Assembly (NCBI RefSeq): GCF_009857885.1
Contig: NZ_WWER01000003.1
Coordinates: 310,001 to 374,000 of the forward strand
DNA from: Pusillimonas sp. TS35
GTDB taxonomy: Bacteria > Pseudomonadota > Gammaproteobacteria > Burkholderiales > Burkholderiaceae_B
Direction: 5' to 3'
DNA length: 64,000 nucleotides
Of the stretch, positions 57,295 to 64,000 are shown piece after piece. Made by a program: the position numbers and the translations under genes. Under the pieces are notes generated by a model. That model saw nothing but the letters and a program-made list of their open reading frames with translations. It searched no databases and was not told where the DNA came from. The stretch's first letter is position 1. Each line of letters opens with the position of its first letter.

Positions 57295-58446
57295 CTACGA
57301 CCACGAATAGCCGACCGCGGCGAGATCCCGCGGGTGGATGGCGCAGGCATCGATATCGGCAAGGGTGGGCGTGCCCGCGAGTGCCATAGTGACTTCCAGC
57401 TCGGTGCGCAGCATATGCAGCACATGGGCCACGCCTGCCGCGCCGGCCGCAGCCAGCCCGTGGATGTAGGGGCGGCCCACCAGCACTGCGCTGGCGCCCA
57501 GCGCCAGCGCCTTGAACACATCGCTGCCCCGGCGGATACCGCCATCGACCAGTACTGGCGCACGGCCGTTGAGGGCCTGGACGACGCCGGGCAGCAGTTC
57601 GATAGTGGCGGGCAGCGTATCTAGTGTGCGGCCACCGTGGTTGGATACCACCACGGCCGCGGCACCGTGGTCAAGTGCCCGCAGGGCGTCGTCGGGATGA
57701 ACAATACCCTTGACGACCACCGGCAAGTGCGTTGCCCGCGCCAGCCAGTGCAGGTCATTCCAGGTAGGCGCATACGCCAGCAGGGGGCTGCCGAACAACG
57801 CCCCGCCGCCTTCCTGCGCCGTGTGGGCGGGCGCTTTCATACCGCGCAGGTTGACGGCTTCGACACCGTCAGGCAGCGTGAAACATGCCCTTTGCTCGCG
57901 GTTGCGCAGGCCACTGACCGGCGCATCCACGGTTAGAACCAGCGCCTCATAACCCGCCGCTTCGGCTCGGCGCACCAGCGACAAGGTGAACGCACGGTCG
58001 GTCTGCACGTACAGTTGAAACCAGAGCGGCCCCTGGGCCAAGCGCGCCACGTCTTCAAGGCTGAGGCTGGCCTGAGTGCTGACTACCATGCCGGCGCGCA
58101 TCGCCGCCGCCCCCAGTGCGGTGGCCGCTTCGCCTTCGGGATGCGCCAGTTTGTGCCAGGCCACAGGCGCAAGCATGATCGGGCTGTCAAAGGCCCGGCC
58201 CAGCAGCGTAAGCGCAGTGCTCGCGCCAACGAGGTCCCTGAGCACCCGCTGGCGCAGCCGTATGCGCCGGTAAGCAGCCTGGTTATCGTTGAGCGTGAGC
58301 TCGTCAGCCGCGCCGCCATTTACGTACGCCCATGCGGATGCAGTCATGCGGTCACGGGCGTAGGGTTCGTAATCAGTGACGGCCGCGATGTCGGACGGTA
58401 TGCGCACCAGCGGCGGCAGCGGCGCGGCCTGTTCGGGCGCGCTCAT
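57295..58446 (-). CDS. FMN-dependent alpha-hydroxy-acid oxidizing protein (LldD/lactate oxidase type)
   Basis: A 383-residue TIM-barrel flavoenzyme. Evidence: Tyr in [51 protein letters not shown] and the catalytic His in [12 protein letters not shown], followed by [22 protein letters not shown] (in parts). It oxidises L-2-hydroxyacids such as L-lactate, glycolate or mandelate. The ATG overlaps the stop of the upstream PKHD gene (four bases), which fixes the start and implies coupled translation. Confidence 0.92.
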   Translation of the reverse strand: MSAPEQAAPLPPLVRIPSDIAAVTDYEPYARDRMTASAWAYVNGGAADELTLNDNQAAYRRIRLRQRVLRDLVGASTALTLLGRAFDSPIMLAPVAWHKLAHPEGEAATALGAAAMRAGMVVSTQASLSLEDVARLAQGPLWFQLYVQTDRAFTLSLVRRAEAAGYEALVLTVDAPVSGLRNREQRACFTLPDGVEAVNLRGMKAPAHTAQEGGGALFGSPLLAYAPTWNDLHWLARATHLPVVVKGIVHPDDALRALDHGAAAVVVSNHGGRTLDTLPATIELLPGVVQALNGRAPVLVDGGIRRGSDVFKALALGASAVLVGRPYIHGLAAAGAAGVAHVLHMLRTELEVTMALAGTPTLADIDACAIHPRDLAAVGYSWS

Positions 58447-59123
58447 GTTTCCGACCATTCGCGTACAAGGTTGTGATACACACCCGTCAGTGCGGGGATG
58501 CTGCCGTGGTCCGGCGCGCTCGCTGTGAGCTGCTGTATGGCATCGTCCAGTTGCCACAACAGGGCGCGGCGGTGGTCTTCGCGCACCAGGCTTTGCGTCC
58601 AGAAGAACGCCGCCAGGCGCGTGCCGCGCGTTACCGGCGTGACGCGATGCAGGCTGGAGCCGGGATACACCACCATATGGCCGGCCGGCAGCTTCACGCG
58701 GTGCTCGCCAAAGGTGTCGCCCACGATCAGCTCACCGCCGTCGTACTCGTCAGGGTCGGACAGGAACAGCGTGCTCGAAACATCGCTGCGCACACGTTCG
58801 CCAGAGCCTGGCACGCCGAAAATAGCATTGTCGATATGGTTGCCGTAATTGCCCCCGCCTTCGTACCGATTGAAGCGCGGCGGCAGTATGCGCAGCGGCA
58901 GTGCCGCCGAAATGAATGCGGTATTGCCGGCCAATTGCGCCATGATCAACTGCCCCAGTTGCCGCGCCACCGGGTGGTCGAGCGGCAGCTGGAGATTGTG
59001 CTTGGCCTTTATGGCCACGTGGCCGGCCGTGACGCGGCCATCTGCCCACTGCGCCTGTTCGAGCGCCGTGCGACACTGCGCGACCTGGTCGGCGGACAGG
59101 ACGTCGGGAATCGTGTGCATCAT
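58443..59123 (-). CDS. PKHD-type Fe(II)/2-oxoglutarate hydroxylase (PiuC/YbiX-like)
   Basis: A 226-residue protein matching YbiX/PiuC in length (about 225). The iron ligands are H and D in [10 protein letters not shown] and the distal His in [18 protein letters not shown], where the following Arg would bind 2-oxoglutarate. Two adjacent ATG codons exist; the first is used. PiuC-type genes usually flank a TonB receptor for iron uptake; here the gene is instead coupled to an FMN hydroxyacid oxidase. Confidence 0.9.
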   Translation of the reverse strand: MMHTIPDVLSADQVAQCRTALEQAQWADGRVTAGHVAIKAKHNLQLPLDHPVARQLGQLIMAQLAGNTAFISAALPLRILPPRFNRYEGGGNYGNHIDNAIFGVPGSGERVRSDVSSTLFLSDPDEYDGGELIVGDTFGEHRVKLPAGHMVVYPGSSLHRVTPVTRGTRLAAFFWTQSLVREDHRRALLWQLDDAIQQLTASAPDHGSIPALTGVYHNLVREWSET

Positions 59124-59539
59124 AGTGGCAACCCTGGTTGGTGGATCTGAACCGCGCGTTCGCATTCAGAATGGCGGTGCGGCGCGCCGTACAACCGGAG
59201 GCCGCCGAAGCAGGTGGCACCGCGCTCAATGCAAAAGTGGCCAACCATATTATTCATATTCAGACGCAGCAAAAACGTTGAATAGGCCATGTCTCTCACG
59301 CCCGCATCCCGTTTGTCGTTGAACGCGTAGTTCGTCCCGATGATGCCATGAATGCTAGGAAGGCGCGTATCGTCCCCCTGGCATATCTTCGCGTTGACAG
59401 CGTTGTGATTTTTAGACACAAATCTGCAGTTTTGTACGGACACGTTGTACGTACAGGTGTAGAATTGCGCCATTTTTCAAGCTTCTTTCCTTTATCCTCC
59501 CAGGCCTCTTCCCAGGTCCTGTCGCTTCCGGAGCATCCG
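59124..59539. promoter_or_regulatory. 416-bp intergenic region with a GntR-type operator upstream of the threonate operon
   Basis: No convincing gene is present. TGTACGTACA (59446-59455) is a perfect ten-base palindrome, and TTGTACG occurs twice (59432-59438, 59445-59451) at 13-base spacing; such sites suit the UTRA-type GntR protein encoded at the end of the operon. TAGAAT at 59460-59465 may be a -10 element next to it. A TTGACA occurs at 59394. The first 170 bases hold the promoter of the PKHD gene, on the minus strand, without a clear Fur site. Confidence 0.5.
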
Positions 59540-60562
59540 ATGACGACCGAAGTTTCACGTATCCCCATGTACTCCACCATGATGAAGGTGCCGGGCGGCC
59601 TCATGCTGATCCCGCTCATCCTTGGTTCCATCATTGGTACGTTTTCCCCCGACGCCCTGGGCATCGGCGGCTTTACCACCGCCCTGTTCAAGAACAGCGC
59701 CCTGCCTCTGATCGCGTTGTTGATTTTCGCGACCGGCACCCAAGTGAACATGCGCACGGGCGGCCCCATCCTGGCCACCGCCGGCACCATTCTGCTCTGC
59801 AAGACGCTGATCCCCGCCACGCTGATTGTGATCCTGGGCAGCTTTGTGGGCCTGAACGGCATTGCCGGCGTGTCGATCCTTGCCATGCTGGCCGCGTTCG
59901 ACAACAGTAACGGCGGCCTGTGGCTGGCCTATACCGGCCAGTATGGCGACCAGCGTGACCGCGGCGCCTATGTCGCCAGCGCAGTCAACGATGGCCCCTT
60001 CTTCAGCCTGCTGTTCCTGGGTGCATCGGGCCTGGCCGACATCCCTGTCGTGGCACTGGTCGCCGCGCTGGTGCCTTTCCTGCTGGGCGTTGTCGTCGGC
60101 AACCTGGATGTGCAATGGCGCGATGCGCTCAAGCCCGTCCCCAATATTGTTATTCCCTTCTTCGCCTTCGCGCTGGGCACCGGCATCAATCTGGGCGCGG
60201 TCATTTCGGGCGGCACAACCGGCCTGATTCTGGGCCTGCTGATCAGCCCCATCACTGGCGCGCTGGTCTACTTCGGCTATCGCTTCATTCTGCGTCGCGG
60301 CGGCAAGAGCGGCATCGGCTTCGCGGCCGGCACCACAGCCGGCAACGCGATCGCCACGCCAGCCGTGGTCGCGGCGGCCGACCCCAACTTCCAGCAGTAT
60401 GTCTCTACCGCGACTGCGCAGGTGGCCGCATGTGTGCTGATCAGCTCTATCCTGGCCCCTGTGCTCGCCTCTTACTTCCTGAAGCGCGCGGGTGAACTGA
60501 AGCCGGCCGATGACGTGGCGGCCGACTTCAATGCCACCGAACTGGCCGACGCGAAGGTCTGA
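59540..60562 (+). CDS. 2-keto-3-deoxygluconate permease (KdgT) family transporter
   Basis: A 340-residue membrane protein with about ten transmembrane helices, of the KdgT family: VPGGLMLIPLILGSIIGTFSP and NSNGGLWLAYTGQYG blocks are typical. KdgT proteins import sugar acids with H+. With a threonate-type kinase and dehydrogenase downstream, D-threonate, L-threonate or a related aldonate is the likely substrate. First gene of the operon. Confidence 0.92.
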   Translation: MTTEVSRIPMYSTMMKVPGGLMLIPLILGSIIGTFSPDALGIGGFTTALFKNSALPLIALLIFATGTQVNMRTGGPILATAGTILLCKTLIPATLIVILGSFVGLNGIAGVSILAMLAAFDNSNGGLWLAYTGQYGDQRDRGAYVASAVNDGPFFSLLFLGASGLADIPVVALVAALVPFLLGVVVGNLDVQWRDALKPVPNIVIPFFAFALGTGINLGAVISGGTTGLILGLLISPITGALVYFGYRFILRRGGKSGIGFAAGTTAGNAIATPAVVAAADPNFQQYVSTATAQVAACVLISSILAPVLASYFLKRAGELKPADDVAADFNATELADAKV

Positions 60563-60564
60563 TT

Positions 60565-61779
60565 GTGGCGACCCCGTTCATTGCGGTGGTGGCCGATGAC
60601 CTGACCGGCTCGGGCGATACCGCCGTCCAGTTCGTGCGCGCCGGCTGGAAAACTCAGCTGTCGGTGGGGCGCGCGGCGCAGGCGCTGGCCGACCCGGGTG
60701 CCGCCAGCGCCGAGGTTCTGGCCGTCACCACACACAGCCGTGCACTGCCGGCCGCGCAGGCCGCGCAGGTGGTGGGTGAAGACCTGGCCGCCCTGCGGGC
60801 CGCAGGTGTTCGCCGCCTGTACAAGAAAGTGGACTCCACGCTGCGGGGCGCCTTCAAGGCCGAGATCGACGCCGCGCGCCAGGCCTGGCGCGACGACGCT
60901 ATCGCGGTGGTGTGCCCGGCCTTCCCGGCCACCGGCCGTACCGTCAAAGACGGTATCCTGTATGTTGATGGCGTACCCGTCAGCCAGACGTCCGCGGCAA
61001 CGGATCCGGTAACGCCAGTCACCGAAAGCCATATCCCCACGCTGCTGGCCGCCGCGCACTTGGCACTCATCCCGGGCGAATCGCACCATGCCCTGGCGGC
61101 GCGCATCGAACAGGTCGGTAACGTGGTAGCGGTCGACGCCGTCACCCCCGATGACATGGAAAGACTGGCGCAAGCCATCGGCCTGATCGGCGAGCGCGCC
61201 CTACCGGTGGGTTCGGGCGGGTTGGCAACGCCGCTGGCGCGTGTGTGGGCCGCAGCCGACTCGCAAGGCCCTGTGCTGGTGGTGATTACATCGCAACACA
61301 GCGCCTCGCGCCGCCAGGCCGCGGCGCTGGCCGATGCGGGCGCAAAAGTCTGGTCGCCCACCTTGCAGCAGCTCGCCGACGAACAGGCTTGGCAAGACTG
61401 GCGCACGACGGTGTGCGACGAGGCCGTCGCGGCGTCGGTACAGACGCCATGGGTGCTGCTGGCGCCCGAAGGACGCCATCCCGAGGTGGATGCGGATACC
61501 GTGGCCGCGCATCTGGGCGCTCTCGCCGGGTGGATGATCCAGGCGTTTTCCGCCGCGGGCGTGGTTGCCACGGGCGGCGATGGCGCCAGCGCCGTGCTCG
61601 ATGCACTGCAGGCCGGCGGCATTGCACTGGCGGATGAAGTGACCGGTGGCGTACCCGTCGGCACCCTGACGGGCGGGCCGGCGGCCGGCCTGCCCATCGT
61701 GACCAAGGCCGGTGGCTTTGGCGCGGATGATGTATTGATCCGGGCCGCACGCGCGGTCCGGGAACGGAGATTTACCTGA
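60565..61779 (+). CDS. four-carbon acid sugar kinase (DUF1537; D-/L-threonate kinase type)
   Basis: A 404-residue kinase with the N-terminal AVVADDLTGSGDTAVQF block and YKKVDSTLRGAFKAEID, which bind the sugar acid, and the C-terminal ATP-binding TGGDGASAVLDAL and LTGGPAAGLPIVTKAGGFG blocks of the OtnK/DtnK/LtnK family. It phosphorylates D- or L-threonate, or a related four-carbon acid, at O4. It begins with GTG two bases after the permease stop and overlaps the next gene by one base. Confidence 0.93.
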   Translation: MATPFIAVVADDLTGSGDTAVQFVRAGWKTQLSVGRAAQALADPGAASAEVLAVTTHSRALPAAQAAQVVGEDLAALRAAGVRRLYKKVDSTLRGAFKAEIDAARQAWRDDAIAVVCPAFPATGRTVKDGILYVDGVPVSQTSAATDPVTPVTESHIPTLLAAAHLALIPGESHHALAARIEQVGNVVAVDAVTPDDMERLAQAIGLIGERALPVGSGGLATPLARVWAAADSQGPVLVVITSQHSASRRQAAALADAGAKVWSPTLQQLADEQAWQDWRTTVCDEAVAASVQTPWVLLAPEGRHPEVDADTVAAHLGALAGWMIQAFSAAGVVATGGDGASAVLDALQAGGIALADEVTGGVPVGTLTGGPAAGLPIVTKAGGFGADDVLIRAARAVRERRFT

Positions 61780-62831
61780 TGAGCACAAACACTATCGGCC
61801 ACCTGCCTCTGCTGGCTGTCACCATGGGCGATGCCGCTGGCATCGGCCCCGAGATCACCGCCAAGATGCTGCTGGGCCATGACGATCTGCGCCAGCGCGC
61901 ACGCTTGTTCGTGGTGGGCGATGCCGGCGCGCTGCGCAAGGCTGTGGCGCTGCTGGGCCAGGACGAAAGCCGTGTGCATGTGGTCGACAGCCCCGAGCAG
62001 GTACAGAACACGCCGGGCCTCATCGAAGTGCTGCAGGCAGGCCCTTCGCTGGCCCACGTGCCCTATGGCGAACTGAGTGCCGATGCCGGCGACGGCTCGG
62101 TGCGTTTCGTCACTACCGCCTGCGCCCTGGCGCGCGAAGGCCGCATCGATGGCATCGTGACGCCGCCGCTGAACAAGGCAGCCATGCACCTGGCCGGCCA
62201 CAAATGGCCCGGCCATACCGAGCTGCTCGCGCACGAGTTCGGCGTCAAAACCTACTCGCTGGTACTGTCGGCCGGCGATCTGTATATCTTTCATGCCACC
62301 ACGCATGTGTCGCTGCGGCAGGCGATCGAAGACGTCAATCCACAGCGCATGCGCGCCGTACTGCGCCTGGCCGGCTCGTTCGCCCAAGCGTTGGGGCGCG
62401 CGGATGAGCCGGTTGCCGTCGCCGGACTGAACCCGCACGCTGGCGAGAACGGCATCTTCGGGACCGAAGATGCGGAGATCCTCGCGCCCGCCGTTGCCGA
62501 AGCCAATGCGGCCGGCATTCTGGCCGCAGGCCCCATCCCCGCTGACGCACTGTTTCCACAGGCCGTGCGCGGTAAGTGGAAGTTCGTCATCGCCTGCTAT
62601 CACGACCAGGGCCACGCCCCGTTCAAGTCGGTCTATGGCGACGATGGCGTCAACATCACGGTTGGCCTGCCCGTTGTACGCGTGTCCGTGGACCACGGCA
62701 CGGCGTTCGACATCGCCGGCAAAGGCATTGCGCGTGAAGACAGCCTGATCCTCGCAGCCGAACGTGCCGCAACACTGGCGCCGGGCTGGTCGCATGTGTG
62801 GGAAACCGCCCGCAACACCACGGGCGGCTGA
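61779..62831 (+). CDS. pdxA2: PdxA2-type 4-phosphothreonate dehydrogenase
   Basis: A 350-residue member of the PdxA family: TMGDAAGIGPEIT, TPPLNKAAMHLAGHKWPGHTELLA (in parts), GLNPHAGENGIFG, CYHDQGHAPFK and VSVDHGTAFDIAGKG carry the divalent metal His ligands. In the threonate pathway the enzyme oxidises D- or L-threonate 4-phosphate, which decarboxylates to dihydroxyacetone phosphate. The location between a threonate kinase and its regulator makes this role far more likely than vitamin B6 synthesis. Confidence 0.9.
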   Translation: MSTNTIGHLPLLAVTMGDAAGIGPEITAKMLLGHDDLRQRARLFVVGDAGALRKAVALLGQDESRVHVVDSPEQVQNTPGLIEVLQAGPSLAHVPYGELSADAGDGSVRFVTTACALAREGRIDGIVTPPLNKAAMHLAGHKWPGHTELLAHEFGVKTYSLVLSAGDLYIFHATTHVSLRQAIEDVNPQRMRAVLRLAGSFAQALGRADEPVAVAGLNPHAGENGIFGTEDAEILAPAVAEANAAGILAAGPIPADALFPQAVRGKWKFVIACYHDQGHAPFKSVYGDDGVNITVGLPVVRVSVDHGTAFDIAGKGIAREDSLILAAERAATLAPGWSHVWETARNTTGG

Positions 62832-62835
62832 AGCC

Positions 62836-63798
62836 ATGGATAAGGCCTCGCAGGCAGGCATTGCGCTGGATCGCTCCAGCGCACAGCCCTTGTACGCGCA
62901 GATCGCGCTGGCCCTGCGCCACGATATCGACGCCAAGCGCCTGGCGCCTGGCGCCGCCTTGCCAAGTGAGGCTGCCTTGTGCCGGCAGTTCGGCGTGGCG
63001 CGCAGCGTTGTGCGGCAGGCGCTCGCCCAGCTGGCGGCCAGCGGCCTGATCCATCGCGAGGCGGGCCGCGCGCCGATTGTGGCCGCACCGGTCGAGCATC
63101 GGCGCATTGTGCAGCGCTCCACCGGGCTGTTCGAACAATTCGCCAGCACCGGCACCGCTTTGCGCACCCAAGTGCTGCGGCTTGAACCCGCAAACCCACC
63201 ACCGCCTGTCGCCGCGTTCTTCGGCACCGACGACACGCTGGTGCTGGAGCGCGTGCGCGGCCTGGGGGACGGCCCGCTGGCCTTTGTACGCACCTGGCTG
63301 CCACGCCAGCGGGTACCCGGCCTGGGCGCCGACGAACTGCACAATGCCTCTTTGCATCGCACGATCACCCAGCGCTACGGGCTGCTGCCAGGGCGCGGAC
63401 GCAATCAAATCCGTGCGGTGGGCGCGGACGCCGAGTTGGCACATGTGCTGCGGGTAACGGAAGGCAGCCCCCTGCTGATGCTGGAGGGCCAGGGGCTGGA
63501 TCAGCATGAGCAACCGCTGGAGTGGTTTACGACCTGGCATCGGGCCGAGCAACTGGTGTTCGATGTGGATGTGGACCCAGGGGGTGAACAGATCCAGCTT
63601 GCCCTGCCCGAGCATGCACCCATGGCTGGGCGCGCCCGGGGCCTCTCGACCACACCGGCGGCTACCCAAACCGCATTGTCGGCGACGCCAGCCGCAACCG
63701 GCGAGGGGATGGGCGCAGGCGGGGCACTGGCAGACCTGGAGCGGGCGCTGACCGAAGCACTGGAAAACGTGCGCCGCCTGCGGCGCGGCGCCGTATAA
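62836..63798 (+). CDS. GntR-family transcriptional regulator (UTRA/HutC type)
   Basis: A 320-residue GntR regulator with an N-terminal winged helix (QPLYAQIALALRHDI, LPSEAALCRQFGVARSVVRQAL) and a UTRA ligand domain (RGLGDGPLAFVRTWLP, ASLHRTITQRYG). The last 50 residues form an unusual Ala/Thr-rich tail with a final helix. It is the fourth gene of the threonate operon, five bases after pdxA2, and is probably its autoregulated repressor, acting on the TGTACGTACA region. Confidence 0.9.
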   Translation: MDKASQAGIALDRSSAQPLYAQIALALRHDIDAKRLAPGAALPSEAALCRQFGVARSVVRQALAQLAASGLIHREAGRAPIVAAPVEHRRIVQRSTGLFEQFASTGTALRTQVLRLEPANPPPPVAAFFGTDDTLVLERVRGLGDGPLAFVRTWLPRQRVPGLGADELHNASLHRTITQRYGLLPGRGRNQIRAVGADAELAHVLRVTEGSPLLMLEGQGLDQHEQPLEWFTTWHRAEQLVFDVDVDPGGEQIQLALPEHAPMAGRARGLSTTPAATQTALSATPAATGEGMGAGGALADLERALTEALENVRRLRRGAV

Positions 63799-63872
63799 AG
63801 CAGCTTCCGGGCCCGCGGCTGAAGAAGGCTCTCACGCCATTCAATCTTCATGCCGGGCGGACGGCTACACCG

Positions 63873-64000
63873 CTACTGCCCCATCTTGGCCAACACTGTG
63901 GCCGGCACTGCTTCACCTGCCTCGTCATAGATGAATCCTCGGTGGCGGCAACCGCCGTCTTGCGCTACGCTCCCTGTCTGCAATGCGATAACGATGCACG
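63873..64000 (-). CDS. unidentified protein, 3' end only
   Basis: A minus-strand frame open from the window edge to a TAG at 63873-63875, giving 42 residues of C-terminal sequence that read like protein (IALQTGSVAQDGGCRHRG, then FIYDEAGEAVPATVLAKMGQ). It converges on the GntR gene. I do not recognise the family, and the fragment is too short to be certain it is coding. Confidence 0.4.
   Translation of the reverse strand, partial: CIVIALQTGSVAQDGGCRHRGFIYDEAGEAVPATVLAKMGQ

Noticed and set aside
59120-59473. 117-residue minus-strand open frame upstream of the PKHD gene
   Set aside because: Atypical residue use and no ribosome site or family resemblance; it lies across the AT-richer promoter region.
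61779-62831. Assignment of this gene to pyridoxine synthesis (PdxA)
   Set aside because: Its operon partners are a DUF1537 kinase, a sugar-acid permease and a GntR regulator, which fit the PdxA2 threonate role instead.
60654-63368. 904-residue minus-strand open frame
   Set aside because: It runs antisense through the threonate kinase, pdxA2 and GntR genes, all firmly recognised, and its composition is low-complexity Ala/Arg/Ser.

Overview
The window is GC-rich, densely coded bacterial DNA. It contains Bug-type (tripartite tricarboxylate receptor) binding proteins, many LysR and GntR regulators, a DUF4148 periplasmic protein and several catabolic clusters. This points to a betaproteobacterium of the Burkholderiales, most likely Alcaligenaceae (Bordetella, Achromobacter or Pusillimonas relatives). 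That placement rests on gene content recognised by eye, not on a search. No phage, insertion sequence or CRISPR array is visible.

Layout. 0-10.4 kb: the tail of a Bug receptor, panB, acnA with two strong hairpins behind it, a hypothetical protein, a striking Gly-rich hexapeptide-repeat protein predicted to be a beta-helix, a ChaN-like lipoprotein, a DUF4148 protein, a LysR regulator and kdsA. 10.5-19.8 kb: a self-contained selenocysteine module on the plus strand. It has the formate dehydrogenase subunits fdnG (in-frame UGA at codon 197 with a SECIS hairpin), fdnH and fdnI, the maturation factor fdhE, then selA, selB and the tRNA-Sec gene selC. 19.8-27 kb: a beta-carbonic anhydrase, a pirin, a YkgJ-like protein, a DUF2061 membrane protein, a PA0069-type radical SAM protein behind a LexA-like box, a metallo-beta-lactamase-fold hydrolase, and a TonB-dependent siderophore receptor behind a Fur-like box.

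27-32.4 kb: a LysR-Bug-N-formylglutamate amidohydrolase-M20 amidohydrolase cluster, followed by an FMN reductase. 32.4-43.7 kb: a divergent GntR(FCD) regulator and a ten-gene operon-like run: class III aminotransferase, M29/NicX-like metalloenzyme, crotonase-fold protein, CoA-transferase, a complete branched-chain-amino-acid-type ABC importer and an amidase. This reads as a dedicated uptake and degradation pathway for a nitrogenous amide or amino acid that I cannot name. 43.7-46 kb: an acyl-CoA dehydrogenase and its divergent LysR.

46-49.3 kb: a metal-response island, with a small metallochaperone behind a near-perfect CueR-type promoter, a membrane-anchored cytochrome c, and a CopRS/CusRS-like two-component system. 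49.4-54.6 kb: a HAD hydrolase, egtD and egtB (ergothioneine synthesis), and a divergent BCCT betaine-type transporter. 54.7-59.1 kb: hydroxyacid dehydrogenases and oxidases and a PKHD-type Fe(II) dioxygenase. 59.5-63.8 kb: a KdgT-like permease, a four-carbon acid sugar kinase, PdxA2 and a GntR(UTRA) regulator, which together match the D-/L-threonate degradation pathway. The last 130 bases hold the 3' end of an unidentified minus-strand gene.
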